The notes under the pieces: model-generated | Database searches by the model: none | Told to the model about the DNA's origin: nothing | The model's input: the letters and a program-made list of their open reading frames with translations, nothing else | Translations under genes and position numbers: made by a program | Assembly (NCBI GenBank): GCA_002104895.1 | Contig: MCFG01000325.1 | Span: 17,501 to 57,500, forward strand | Direction: 5' to 3' | DNA length: 40,000 nt | From: Anaeromyces robustus | Taxonomy: Eukaryota; Neocallimastigomycota; Neocallimastigomycetes; Neocallimastigales; Neocallimastigaceae | Part shown: piece by piece, positions 1 to 19,819 of the stretch | How positions within the stretch are numbered: position 1 is the stretch's first letter | How the letters are laid out: each line of letters opens with the position of its first letter

Positions 1-138
1 CTAAAAATAATAATTTAATTTACGTTTTCTCAATATTATTTTTTATCATTAGGATGTAGATAAAAGTTTATTTTTTTTTTCATTATATAATAAAAAAAAA
101 AAAAAAAAAAAGAAAAAGAAAAGAAAAAGAAAAAGAAA

Positions 139-3045
139 ATGAGTAGTTCAAGAACTATTAATATAATTAAAAATGAGAAATTAATAAAATACTCCAATGA
201 AATTTTGGAAATTACTTTATGGGAGTTACAAAATATACCAATGGAAAAAATTAGTTTTTCACAATTAAAAGAATTAATATTAAAAAAAAATGGAAATGGA
301 AATGGAAATTATAGTCTTCAGGAATCTTTTAATAAAATTTCACTTTTTTTAAAAAATTCAATAAATTTAGAAAAATTAAATCTTCAAGAAAATAATTTAA
401 TAGAATTACCTAAAGAAATATGGAATTTAACTAATTTAGTAGATTTAAATCTTTGTTCTAATCGAATAACAAAAATACCAAAAGAAATAGGAAATTTAAC
501 GAATTTAATATATTTAGATATTCACCAAAATAATTTTAAAAAATTACCAAAAGAAATTGGAAATTTAACTAAATTAACTTATTTAAATTTAAGTCAAAAT
601 AATTTTAAAGAATTACCAAAAGAATTATGGAATTTATCAAATTTGAAAAATTTAAATCTTTACCATTTAAATATAATATATATTCCAAAAGAAATAGGAA
701 ATTTAACTAGTTTAACAAATTTAAATTTTCAAAATAATAAAATAAGAGACTTACCAAATGAAATATGGAATTTAAAATTTTTAATACATTTGAATCTTAG
801 TGGTAACGAATTATGGAATATACCAAAAGAAATAAAAAATTTAATATGTTTAAAATATTTGAATTTAAGTACTAATAAATTAAAGGAAATACCAAAAGAA
901 TTAGGTAGTTTAATAGATTTAATCAATCTAGATCTTCATAATAATAAATTAGAAGAAATACCGAAAGAATTAGGCAATTTAATTAATCTTACAAATTTGG
1001 ATTGTAGTTATAATTATATTATAAAAATTCCAAAAGAATTATTAGGTAATTTAAAAAAACTAACACATTTTAATCTTAGTAATAATTATCCTCTATCAGA
1101 AATATCAAAAGAAATAGGTCATTTAAGTAATTTAATCTATTTGGATTTTAGTGGTAATACTAATTTATCATTATTACCAAAAGAAATAGGAAATTTAATT
1201 CATTTAAATAATTTATATCTTAGATATAATAAATTAAAAAATTTACCAAAAGAAATAGGTAATTTAAACGAATTAACCATTTTATACCTTAAACATAATA
1301 AATTAAAAAGTATACCAAAAGAAATAGGAAATCTAATAAATTTAAAAGTTTTAGTTATAAATGAAAATGAAGAATTGAAAAAATTACCAAAAGAAATAGG
1401 AAATTTAACAAAAATCACACATTTAGATCTTTATGGTAATGGTTTAACAGAATTACCAAAAGAAATAGGCTATTTAGTAAATTTAATGAATTTAGATCTT
1501 AGACATAACAAATTAATAGAATTACCAAAAGAAATAGGCTATTTAACAAATTTAATGAATTTAGATCTTAGACATAATAAATTAATAGAATTACCAAAAG
1601 AAATAGGCTATTTAACAAATTTAATGAATTTAGATCTTAGACATAATAAATTAATAGAATTACCAAAAGAAATAGGCTATTTAAACAAATTAACCAATTT
1701 AGATCTTAAAGATAATAAATTAAAAAATTTACCAAAAGAAATAGGAAATTTAAAATACCTAACAAAAATGGATTTAAATGAAAATGAATTAATAGAATTA
1801 CCCAAAGAAATAGGAAATTTAACCAATTTAACAATTTTAGATCTTAGGCATAATAAATTAATAGAATTACCTAAAGAAATAGGAAATTTAATTCATTTAA
1901 TTCATTTAAGACTTAATGAATATAATAATTTAAAGAAATTACCAAAAGAAATAGGAAATTTAAAAAATTTAATACATTTAGATCTTAGTAATCATGCTAA
2001 TTTGAATGAATTACCAAAAGAAATTGGTGATTTAATTAATTTAAGATATTTGAAATTAAGTGGTAATCCTAATTTAAAAGAATTACCAAATGAATTAGGA
2101 AAATTAATTAATTTAACCAATTTATATCTTGATAAAAATGATTTAATTAAAGAATTACCAAAAGAGATAGGAAATCTAGTCAATTTAATTAATTTAGATC
2201 TTATTGATCATAATAATTTAAAAGAATTACCAAAAGAAATAGGAAATTTAACAAATTTAAGATATTTAAAACTTAGTGGTAATCCTAATTTAAAAGAATT
2301 ACCCAATGAAATAGGAAATTTAAAAGATTTAATAAATTTAGATCTTAGACATAATAATAATTTAAAAGAACTACCCAATGAAATAGGAAATTTAAAAAGT
2401 ATTGTTAATCTTGAAATTGATTTAAAATTTTCTATAAAACAATATATAGGTTCAAATCATTGTCATCATCATTTAAATCATTATAATTTTAATCATCCTC
2501 TTCATCTTTATAATCATAATAATAATTATAATAATAATAATAATTATAATAATAATCAAAACTATAATCAAATTAACAACAACAACAACAATAACAACAA
2601 CAATAATAATAATAATAAAAATAATGTTATTATTAAAAATTTAAAATTACAACATCGAAATTTAACGATATTACCTCATGATATTTATATTTTAGAAAAT
2701 TTATGTGAATTAGATATTAGTTGTAATCAATTAACAGAAATTACCCCTTTTATTTCAAGATTAAAACATTTAGAAAAATTAGATATTCATTCCAATCATA
2801 TAAAATCTTTACCACTTTTATTATGGGATCTTCCACAATTAAAAGAAATTATTTTAGATGGTTATTTATTACCTATGATACCCCATAAAATAAGAATTAA
2901 TTTTAAAACAATTCAACCCATTTTATTATCAAATACTATCGTAGAATCTATTATACATCTTATTATAGCCAATAAAAATAAAAATTCCTTAACTAATAAT
3001 GAAATTATTAGTATAATTGGAACATGTCATATTTTTTTTTGTTAA
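139..3045 (+). CDS. Leucine-rich-repeat protein (about 29 LRRs) with His/Asn-rich spacer, 968 aa
   Basis: Single uninterrupted reading frame of 968 codons. The ATG follows a long A/AAAAG tract, usual for starts in this window, and ends at TAA. After about 75 non-repeat residues come about 29 consecutive 23-24-residue repeats of the form LPKEIGNLxxLxxLdLxxNkL (residues about 90-765). This is the plant/SDS22-like short LRR consensus, so a solenoid protein-binding role is expected. Then comes a His/Asn-rich, poly-Asn spacer (about 775-830), followed by a few more degenerate LRRs (LTILPHDIYILENL onward) and a short tail ending HIFFC. There is no signal peptide, membrane helix, kinase or GTPase domain, so it is probably an intracellular scaffold; its partner is unknown. 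Three units near the middle are almost identical in DNA, indicating recent unit duplication. It is convergent with the kinase gene downstream. The LRR call is secure; the function is not known. Confidence 0.85.
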   Translation: MSSSRTINIIKNEKLIKYSNEILEITLWELQNIPMEKISFSQLKELILKKNGNGNGNYSLQESFNKISLFLKNSINLEKLNLQENNLIELPKEIWNLTNLVDLNLCSNRITKIPKEIGNLTNLIYLDIHQNNFKKLPKEIGNLTKLTYLNLSQNNFKELPKELWNLSNLKNLNLYHLNIIYIPKEIGNLTSLTNLNFQNNKIRDLPNEIWNLKFLIHLNLSGNELWNIPKEIKNLICLKYLNLSTNKLKEIPKELGSLIDLINLDLHNNKLEEIPKELGNLINLTNLDCSYNYIIKIPKELLGNLKKLTHFNLSNNYPLSEISKEIGHLSNLIYLDFSGNTNLSLLPKEIGNLIHLNNLYLRYNKLKNLPKEIGNLNELTILYLKHNKLKSIPKEIGNLINLKVLVINENEELKKLPKEIGNLTKITHLDLYGNGLTELPKEIGYLVNLMNLDLRHNKLIELPKEIGYLTNLMNLDLRHNKLIELPKEIGYLTNLMNLDLRHNKLIELPKEIGYLNKLTNLDLKDNKLKNLPKEIGNLKYLTKMDLNENELIELPKEIGNLTNLTILDLRHNKLIELPKEIGNLIHLIHLRLNEYNNLKKLPKEIGNLKNLIHLDLSNHANLNELPKEIGDLINLRYLKLSGNPNLKELPNELGKLINLTNLYLDKNDLIKELPKEIGNLVNLINLDLIDHNNLKELPKEIGNLTNLRYLKLSGNPNLKELPNEIGNLKDLINLDLRHNNNLKELPNEIGNLKSIVNLEIDLKFSIKQYIGSNHCHHHLNHYNFNHPLHLYNHNNNYNNNNNYNNNQNYNQINNNNNNNNNNNNNNKNNVIIKNLKLQHRNLTILPHDIYILENLCELDISCNQLTEITPFISRLKHLEKLDIHSNHIKSLPLLLWDLPQLKEIILDGYLLPMIPHKIRINFKTIQPILLSNTIVESIIHLIIANKNKNSLTNNEIISIIGTCHIFFC
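1452..1658 (+). repeat. Three 69-bp LRR-coding tandem units, two of them identical
   Basis: Units at 1452-1520, 1521-1589 and 1590-1658 each encode one 23-residue LRR (LPKEIGYL...LDLRHNKLIE). By eye the last two are identical at all 69 bases and the first differs at three positions. The neighbouring repeats are clearly more diverged. This indicates recent expansion, by slippage or unequal exchange, in units of one repeat. Confidence 0.85.
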
Positions 3046-3927
3046 GATAATAGTTATAATAGTTATAATAGTTAACAAAAAAAAATAAAAAATTAAATAA
3101 ATAAAAATTAAATAATAAAAATAATAAAATAAAAATAATAAAAATAATCATATAATATATATTTGTATATATATTTTAATAACAAATAATAATAAAACAA
3201 ATAAAAAAAAAAAAACTTAGAATTTATTAATAATTTTTTATTAATTTATTAATAATTTTTTATTAATTTATTATACTTCAATAGTTTTATATTTATTTTA
3301 TTTACTTATAAAATATTTATTAATTGATTAATTAATTTATAAAATTTTTTTTATATATTAATATGATATTATTTTTATTTTTATTTATTATAAATTATAA
3401 ATTATAAAGATCTTTATAGAAATCTATTTATTATTTTATTATTATTATTATTATTATTAAAAAATTAAAATAAATAATTCTTTTTTTTTTTTTTTTTTTT
3501 TTTTTTTTCTAAAAATTATTATAATATATGTATATATATAAAATTTCGTTTTCTTTTGCCTTTCCCCCTCTTTTTTTTTTTTTTTTTTTTTTTTTTCTAA
3601 TTCTATCTTTTTTTCTTTTTCTTTTTTCTTTTGATTTCTCTTATTCTACTTAACATAGAGTAAATTTTCATTAATATATAAATATAAATATAATTATTAT
3701 TATTATTATTTTCTTTATTTTATTTTATTTATTTATTTATTTTTTTTTATTATACTTTATTTATTTATACTATTATTATCATCTAAAAAGAAAAAAAAAG
3801 AAAAAAAAAAAATTATTATATATATATATTAATAAATTAATATAATTAAATATAATAGGAATATGAAATAAATTATCTTAATGATTATCTATGTTAAAAA
3901 AAAAAAAAAAAATTTTTTTTTTTTTTT
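3046..3927. other. Convergent intergenic AT-rich DNA
   Basis: Shared 3' flank of the LRR gene and the kinase gene. It contains long T tracts (about 3481-3508 and 3571-3597), a short direct duplication of an AATTTATTAATAATTTTTTATT-like unit near 3220-3270, and (TTA)n patches. No coding potential seen on either strand. Confidence 0.6.
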
Positions 3928-11341
<7,414 letters not shown>

Positions 11342-14205
11342 GTTGAATACTATATTTATGACTTTCTAATATATATAATATTTAGTACTTAAATATTTAA
11401 AAATTATACACTAATGATATAAATAATAATTATATATAGAATATCTTTTTCTTTTTCTTTTTTTCTTTTCTTTTTTTTTTATTTTTTTTTTTAAAAAATT
11501 GTATATTTCGTTATTATATTGTTCAGTGGTTAAATTATTGTATTTTATATTTATATTTAAAAAAAAATAAAAATAATATACAATAGAATAAAATTAAATA
11601 AAAAAATGTTGAATAAATAAAATGATAATATAGTATGGATTCTATATGAGAAATATAAATGATTATAATTATGACAGAATTTTGTAATAAAAAAAATTAA
11701 TAAAATGAATTATATATTGAAATACTTTATAATATATAATATAATATTATCATATTTTTTTATTTATATTTTATAATAATAGTAAAAAAAAATTATGAAA
11801 AAAAAAATAATAGTACCTTTAAGTAAGTATTCGTTTGATAAGAATAATATAATATTTTATATATGTGATTTTTAAAACAAATTTTGTAGAAAATAGTTTA
11901 CTATTTCTAATTATCTAGTTTATGAATGTTTAAAAGTTATATATAAATAATTTGAAGAAAAATAAGTAATGAAGGGTATTTTTACATATTAATGATTTGT
12001 AAAATATATATATCAAATAATATATATATAATCTTTCTTTTTTTTCAATGTCTATTTGTTTTCTTTCTGATATTAATAGAATGTTTAATTGAATTAAAAA
12101 AATCTTAGTTGAATATTTCTTTTTTTAAAAAAAAATATAAAAAAAAAATTTCATTAATTGATAAAAATAAAAGAAAAAAAATAAAAAAAATAACTATTTG
12201 AACATGTTGAGCTAATTTGCTTTTTATTTTTAAAATATATAAATAAACTTCTTGAATAATATTCTTTTAAAATTCTATTTATTAAAAGTTATAATTTCAC
12301 AATAGTTTATTTTATTTTACAAAATTTAAGAATAATAAACCTCTTTATATTGCTTTATAATATATATATTAAAAAAATGTTATACGTGATTTTTTTTTTT
12401 TTTTTTTTTACTTGTTATATATAGAAAAAAAATATTGATATAAGCCAAATAAATAAATATGAATTGTATATATATATATAAATTGTCAATTTATTAGCAT
12501 AATTCCAATTTGATTTTTACATAAATAATATCGGCACATATATTTTTGATTTTGGATATAAGTTAAATTTAAATAAATATTTTTGACTGACTCTTTTTTT
12601 TTTTTTTTTTTTTTTTTTTACTTGTTTGTTTGTTTGTTTTATTCTTAAATAAATGAAATATTTTTAAATTAAAGTAATAACGTAAAAAATCTATAGAAAT
12701 TAATTAAAATCTAAATAGGCTTTATAAATAAGTTTGTTTAATTAGTTGATTGTTAATTATATTGTCTTTTAATATATTATATATTATATTATTTTATATA
12801 ATATTTAATAAAATACTGTTTAATTTTTAAATAATTATAAAAATATAAATTATTTGAATTGTAAGTAGAAATTATTTTTAAAAATATTTATATATGTATT
12901 TATTCTTTATATAGATTTATATAAATATATTAATCATCTAGAAGATATCTATTAAAACATTTTTTTCAAATCTTTAATTTAAAGAAATGATTAAAAAAAG
13001 CACTTTTATAATTTATATATATATAATTTTTAATTTTTTTTTTTATTTTTTATTTTATATATAATATATAATTTTTACTTTTTTTAATTATTTAAAACTT
13101 TATTAATATATAATATATAAAAATTTTTTTTTTTAATGTATTTTTTATATTATTTTATTATTTATTATTTTAATTTCAAATAATAATATTTAATAATTAA
13201 CAATTAATATAAATTTTTTAAATATAATCTATATATTATAATCAATTTTTATATATTATTTTTTATTTCATGATTATATCATATTTATTCAATGTTATGT
13301 TAATTTAATAAATAAAAGTTATACAATTCTATATTATATATATCAAAAATATATTATTTAATATTTTGATTTAATATTTATTATATTATAATATATATAT
13401 TATATTTAATAAATAATAGTTAAAAATTTATATATATTAATTATTAAAAATTATTAAAAATTATTAATTATTATATTAAATAAATAAATAAATAAATAAA
13501 TAAATGTTAAATAATTTTTTTTATTTAATTAAATTTAATTTAATTTTTTTTTTTTGGATAATATAATATTAATATATATACATTAATTGATTATACATTA
13601 AATATCATATATTTATTTATAATTATATATTAATTATATATATTATTAAAATATATAAAAGAGAAATTAAAGTTTTTTATTTTTTTTTAAATAAAAAAAA
13701 ACTATTTTTTTATTAAATTTGATTCGATTATAATTATAAAAATTTATTATGAAATATCAATGTAAGTGAATGAATCTAATAATAAATAAATAAATAAATA
13801 AATAAATATGTAATCTTTTTTATTTCTTTTATAAACCAGGTTCAAAGCCAACTAAAAATCGTTTATGGTCATTAATTTGATTATAAATAAAAATTTAGAT
13901 TTATATTAGAACAATTGATAGTAATAAAAATGATATAAAAAGTAATAATTATTAATTACTATTAATAAGCAAAAAATAGTAAAAAAAAAAAAAGAATGAT
14001 TATGATAATTCAATTTTTTTTTTCAAATCGTTTTTATTATTTTATATAAAAAATATTAAAATAGTTCAAGTTTAAGATACCTAATAATATTGATGAATTT
14101 TTTTTAAAAAAATAAAAATTTATATAATTAGGAGAAAAGTTTGTTTATATAAAATATATAAAAAAGGAAATATTTATGATAATTATCGAAAATATATTTT
14201 TATCA
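11342..14205. other. AT desert upstream of the kinase gene
   Basis: Presumed 5' flank of the kinase followed by nearly pure A/T sequence with homopolymer T tracts (about 12389-12409, 12594-12619) and (AAAT)n runs (13483-13504, 13783-13807). One slightly less AT-rich patch near 13838-13885 can be read as KPGSKPTKNRLWSLI followed by a stop, but it has no coding context. No gene supported. Confidence 0.55.
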
Positions 14206-14247
14206 TTAAGTAAACAAATAAATATTTATATTTATTTGTTTACTTAA
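14206..14247. repeat. Perfect 19-bp inverted repeat with 4-nt loop
   Basis: Arms 14206-14224 and 14229-14247 (TTAAGTAAACAAATAAATA and its complement) around the loop TTTA. Perfect pairing over 19 bp exceeds what base composition readily explains, and the arms include G/C positions. Function unknown. Confidence 0.8.
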
Positions 14248-14624
14248 AAAAACTAAAATAATGATAAATGAATATTAAACAGTTTACAAACATAATAATT
14301 CATCATACTCATAACTATTTTTTCTAATGATATATAATAATTGATATAAATATTATTTATATTATAATTATTATATATATTTTTTGTTTTATTATATATA
14401 ACATAACATTCCTTTTGAGCACTGTAAATCTTGGACTTTTTTATATTATAATCAGAAAAAAAAATAGGAAAAGACGAAGGTGTAACACAATTATAATTAT
14501 CTTCACACATATATTAATTCTTTATCTATATATTAAAATAAATATAATAATTTATTTATTAATTAATTTTGTTTCCATTTATATTACTACAATATTATTT
14601 GATAATTAATTTTATTTGTTAAAT

Positions 14625-14666
<42 letters not shown>

Positions 14667-16571
14667 TTTATATTAAAAAATTTTTTTTAAATTTTACGAA
14701 AAAAAAAAACAAAAAAAATATATAATAAATAAATAAATAAATAAATAAATAAATACTAAATAAATAAATAAATATATTGAACAATAAATATTAATCATCC
14801 TTTTAATCTGAAAAAATGTTATAAACATTACAAAATTAAAAAAAAAATATAATAAATAATAAAAGAAAAAGATTAAAAACATTTAAAACTTTTTATATTT
14901 AAGTCATTAATATTATATAATATAATAATAATTTAAATATAAATATAAATTTTTAATAATATAATAAAATTCAAAATCATAAGTTTTTTTTTTTTTTTGA
15001 TTTAATTCTATATTTTATAATACTTAATATTTTGTATTAATTTTTAATCTTAAATTAATGAATACTTTTTTAATTATTCATTATTTATTATTCATTATTT
15101 ATTATTTTAATATTTATTCATTCATTAATTTAATTATTTATTTATTTTATTTAATTACTTTTAATTATATTTTAAATAATTATTTATAACATTCAATTTA
15201 TTTTTATTTTTTTTATTTTTATTTTTATTATTTTCATAAGATATTTAATTTTTATCAATTAAAACTTTAATTATTCCATATATTATTTAATTAATTGATA
15301 TATGATACAATTGATTCAAATATATTTAGTTTAATAAAAATTTATATATAATTAAAGATAAAAAAAAAAATTAATTAAAAAAAGTAAAACTTTTTTAAAA
15401 AAAAAAAAAAAAAATACAGAGATAACAGAAGATAAAAAATGAATATAAAATAAAGGATAGAGAAAAAAAAAAGTATAAATAAAAGTTATATACAAAACTT
15501 TATTATTTTGATATCAATCATTAATATTGAATAATTATTTTTTAACGATTTTTTTTTTATTTTTATATAAGAAATTTAAAATTTACTGAAATTTATTAAA
15601 TATTTACTAAACAAGAAAGAACTTTACAATATATTTATTTGTTTAAATGTATATATTTTTTTCATTCATTATACATGTCAACTTCGTTTCTTATTTTTTA
15701 ACAGTCCTGATTTCAAATAGAATTATTATATTTTTCATATTAATACTTTTTATTTTTTATCTTTATATATATAATTAAAATCTATAATATATAACCCTAT
15801 TATTGATTGTGAATAAATTTTTAAATATCTTAATTAAAAATTAGTTGATTGTAATTCGAATTAATTTATTATATTTTTCGAAAAAAAAATTATAATTTTA
15901 AATTTATTAAAAATAAATTTAACAAATGGAATGATAAATAATGTATATTAAATGTTATTAATAATTATAAAAAGGCCTGAACTATTGATTATTATTAATA
16001 TTATTGTTGTTGTAGTTTGTGGTAATTTAATATATAATCAAATAATGATATAATAAATAAATATGTCTTTATTTTTATATTTATATTTGTTTATTAAATA
16101 AATAAATAAATAAAAAATAAAAAAAGATATAATTAAATTAAATATATACATAAATAAATAAATAAATACTGTATTCTCTAATTTTTTAAGACATAAAAAA
16201 AAATATCCAAAAAAACTATATACATATATTATTGTTTTATCATTATACATCTTTTTTTTTATAATCGTATATTCAATTTAAATATTTCTTCTTTTTTCTT
16301 TCAAATGGATAAAAATAATAAATTGAAATCTGAATAGTATTTGAAAATACTATTTCAGGTTTTTGGAATAACACCTTTATATTATTTTATTTAACGTTCT
16401 TTCTTTTTTTTTTTATTTAATTTATTTTATTTAAAATATAAATCATATTATTATTTTTATTACGAAAAACTTATTTTTGAACATAATTCTACAAAAAACA
16501 TCACATTAACATACATATATATGTTAATAATATTAAAATAACAATATACATTATTTTTATTTATATTAAAA
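14248..16571. other. AT-rich DNA without a supported gene, with a 40-nt poly-T tract
   Basis: Contains an uninterrupted run of about 40 T (14626-14665), (AAAT)n runs (about 14729-14753 and others) and small open frames of biased composition. One of these, on the minus strand from 14510 (MCEDNYNCVTPSSFPIFF...), is less biased but has no recognisable domain. A short open stretch from the ATG near 16305 (MDKNNKLKSE then stop) could be a relic of the adjacent decayed gene. Nothing else is supported. Confidence 0.5.
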
Positions 16572-17065
16572 ATGAATTCTTATTTTAAATGTCCAGAAGC
16601 TTTATTTAATCTAAAACTTCTTGGTATTAATTTACATGGTATTCATAATATGCTATATAATTATTACTTCAACTTTTGATTCTGAAAAGCTAAACTTGAA
16701 AATATTTATATTATATAATATTTATATTATTATTAAATATATTTTAATTATAGGAATTATTTTCATTTAGTATATCACAAGCAAAAGATTCACAAAATGA
16801 TTTCTTTAGTCCATGTCAAATGCCTTAACTACCAAATTCATTTTCACCAACTTATCAGATGCCTCAACCCTCTAATAATTCTAGTCCTTTAACTCCAAAT
16901 ATGACTATGCCTTCACCAGTATCATCTCCACAAAATTATCTCTATAATCAACATAAAATTTCTATATCATTACCTAATAATCCCTCCCCAAAATTTAATG
17001 TTTATACAAACAACAACTATTTAACTTTAATGGTAATATTAATAGTCTTTATTATAATAATAATA

Positions 17066-17066
17066 A

Positions 17067-17117
<51 letters not shown>
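17066..17117. repeat. (ATA)n microsatellite
   Basis: About 17 near-perfect ATA/AAT triplets inside the decayed gene, probably a former poly-Asn tract. Confidence 0.85.
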
Positions 17118-17120
<3 letters not shown>

Positions 17121-17593
17121 CAAATATTTCAACAAAATAATCCAAGAAAATTGTATTAGACCCTCTTCATCATATTTTGTTGAATATCAACAAGGAAATA
17201 TTCAACAAATATTCAACAAATAGGAAATATTCAATAAATAAGTAATATTCAACAAAATCAAGTTCCTTTTATGGCTAATAAATCAGCAAGATCTTACTCT
17301 TAAATATATCAATCAAGTCAAAATGGAGTATTATATATAATATTATATATAATAGGACAATCTAATGTATTTAATGCTTTATTAGTAAATAATAATAACT
17401 ATCCTGTAAGAAATAATCTTATTAACAATCATCACAATATGTTACCATACCTCCTAATTGTCAAATCCAACCATCTGTTCAGAATATTCAAAATATCATT
17501 TATAATAATTCTAATATGGAATCATTTGCTTCAAAAAGTTATTTAAGAAAATTTCAGAAATAAATAGTGCAAATTACTCATTAGATAGGAATA

Positions 17594-17650
17594 GAATATC
17601 ATTGATACTTAACGATTTTAGTAAGAAATCGTTAAGTATCAATGATATTC
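17594..17650. repeat. Perfect 25-bp hairpin with 7-nt loop followed by a T tract
   Basis: Arms 17594-17618 (GAATATCATTGATACTTAACG plus ATTT) and 17626-17650 are exact reverse complements around loop TAGTAAG. The right arm is followed by nine T residues, so on the + strand it has the shape of an intrinsic terminator, although it lies in a eukaryotic decayed gene. It could be a tiny foldback element or a structured RNA. Confidence 0.85.
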
Positions 17651-18391
17651 TTTTTTTTTATATATAAATATAATTTATTTGTTTATAAATATTATTATAT
17701 GTCATAATAATATAATAAATTATAATATAAAAAATTAATAAAATATATAAAATTTATATTAATATTGTAATTCTAACATTATATTAATTAATAACTGTAA
17801 GAATTTAATGATAGCAATAAAATAATAACGACAATGAAAATCATAATACTAATAGATATTCATTTGAACGTCCATCTGACTAAAAGAATATTCATTTTTT
17901 TACTAATTTATTTTAACTAAAATTTTATTAATTTTTTATGATGAAAAATATATATATATTAGAATATTTAATAGTTTCACTAATGAACTGGCTGATAATA
18001 ATATACAAAGTCAAAAATTAAAAAATATTATAAAAAAAATAATAACAATATAAATTTAAAGCTATTTTATAGAGTACATTTAAATATATATATATGAACC
18101 AACACCTTCCGATTCTCCATATTTATCCATGGTTCTAGATAAAAAAAATAATTTAATAGAAGATATTAAAATGGAAACTGAACCATATGAAAAAAAGGGA
18201 ATAATTCATTGACATTGATAGTTGATGATAATAATGAATTCTATAGGTATTGTATGAATGAAAATGTTGAAGATTTAAATGAAAAAACTGAAGATGGATG
18301 GTCAGCTATTTATATTGTTGCTACTAATAATAAAATAGATATTTTGAAATGTCGTTTAGATTATAGTATGGATAGAAATATAAAAAAATGA

Positions 18392-18497
18392 AGATTATAT
18401 AGTCTTCTTTACATTGTAAGTCAAATTTTAATATATAATTTATATATTAAATTTATAAAGAATTAATTAAATAAAATATTTTTTATTTTAAAACTTA

Positions 18498-18530
<33 letters not shown>

Positions 18531-19038
18531 GGGTTAAATTAATTTTTTTTTTTTTTTTTTTTCTATTAGTATTCATGATCTATATATTATCTTTTTTAAA
18601 GGTAATGGAATAAGAATTTCGAAATTAAATTAAAATTTAATTAAATTAAAATTTAATTTAATTTCGAAATTCTTATTCCACTTTAATAATATAATAGGTT
18701 AAAAACATAAAACAAAAAAAAAAAAATTTTTTTTTTTTATTCAATTGTCTAAGATAAAAAAAATGATTAAATATAAATACTAATAATAGAAAACAACGTG
18801 AAAGTACAGTTTCAAAATTTATAAATAGAGATAAATAATAATAAATAAATTTTATATTTTTTAAAAAAAATATAAACATAAAAAAAATAATAGAAATATA
18901 ATAAAAAAAGCTTAATAAAATATATTATATATATATATATATATATACAATTACAAAATATATAATAATAGTAAGATAAAAATATACGTTACTTATATAA
19001 AATGGATATAAAAAATTGTTTTATCTACTAATATTTAT

Positions 19039-19069
<31 letters not shown>

Positions 19070-19432
19070 TTATTTTATCTTAATTTTTTTATATTTATAT
19101 ATTTATAAATGTTTTTTAATTTTATTTTATTTTATTTTATTTTTTTTTATATTTATATTACTATTTTTGTTTTTTTTTCTATTTTTTATAATATACAATA
19201 TATAAAAATTTATTTATAAGATTCCAGTTATAATTTATAATATCTTGGAATATTTAAAAAGAGAATATTAATTCTATAGACAATTATATATATATTTTTT
19301 TATATTATTGTTTTCATATATTATTATTTAATGAAAAATTTTTTATTTTCATTTTTTTGTAGATTATTATTCTCAATATTTTTTTAGTATTGTTATTATT
19401 ATTTTTTTTCTTAAATTACATTTGTTAATTTA
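18392..19432. other. AT-rich intergenic DNA between decayed gene and CBM1 gene
   Basis: Contains the 75-bp palindromic element at 18606-18680, an AT-dinucleotide run near 18926-18947, (TTTA)n near 19041-19067 and several T tracts. The 3' end of the minus-strand Cys-rich gene abuts at 19433. No coding signal. Confidence 0.55.
18606..18680. repeat. 75-bp foldback element, 29-bp perfect arms
   Basis: Arms 18606-18634 (TGGAATAAGAATTTCGAAAT onward) and 18652-18680 are exact reverse complements around a 17-nt A/T loop. The tips TGGAATAAG/CTTATTCCA resemble terminal inverted repeats of a very small MITE-like element, but no clear target-site duplication is visible in the immediate flanks. Confidence 0.8.
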
Positions 19433-19782
19433 TTATTCACTTTTGATTTCAATTCCAACCCAAACACATTGGTAGTAATATGGATTTTGGTATTTACATC
19501 TGAAACCTTCTTCACAACATGGAGAAGCATCTGGGAATCTTAAACCACCACATGGGTAGTAACCTTCAGTAATTTCAGTACAAACTTCTGGAGTTGGAAT
19601 CCAAGTTGGTTCTTCTTCAACAGTAGTAGTTGTTGGTGGTTGAGTTGTAGTAGTAGTGGTTGTAGTTGTAGTTTTTTTAGTAGTTTTAGTCTTCTTTGTA
19701 GTGGTTGTAGTTGTAGTTTTTTTAGTAGTTTTAGTCTTCTTTGTAGTAGTAGTAGTAGTAGTTTTAGTCTTCTTAGTTTTTT

Positions 19783-19819
<37 letters not shown>

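Larger units (their letters stand above)
16572..18391 (+). pseudogene. Decayed gene: Gln/Asn/Pro/Ser-rich region plus ankyrin-like 3' part
   Basis: Coding texture stands out from the AT background but no long frame survives. It opens at an ATG with MNSYFKCPEALFNLKLLG, followed by a likely relic intron ending TTATAG near 16754. Then comes a Pro/Ser/Gln/Asn-rich stretch (QMPQPSNNSSPLTPNMTMPS and on) interrupted by an in-frame TAA at 16826-16828, an ATA microsatellite (17066-17117), and Gln/Asn-rich pieces (NIQQ, NQVPFMANKSARSYS, SNVFNALLVNNNNYPVRNN) in shifting frames with several stops, some where CAA Gln appears to have become TAA. The 3' end reads EPTPSDSPYLSMVLDKKNN, then in another frame an ankyrin-like unit (TEDGWSAIYIVATNNKIDIL...LDYSMDRN) before a stop at 18391. 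The parent was probably a fungal regulator with a low-complexity region and ankyrin repeats, but its family cannot be fixed. Several exons joined by introns with odd boundaries is a less likely alternative. Confidence 0.6.

Noticed and set aside
13838-13885. Patch readable as KPGSKPTKNRLWSLI on the + strand
   Set aside because: Only 15 codons with no start, splice context or flanking coding sequence; also looked at as a possible tRNA T-arm (GGTTCAAAGCC) but no cloverleaf could be drawn.
14253-14510. 85-codon minus-strand frame beginning MCEDNYNCVTPSSFPIFF
   Set aside because: First part has near-normal composition but the rest is Asn/Tyr/Ile drift; no motif, no neighbours, no support.
16572-18391. 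Reassigned stop codons (TAA read as Gln) as explanation for the broken gene
   Set aside because: Intact genes in the window end at TAA and use CAA for Gln, and the locus also shifts frame.
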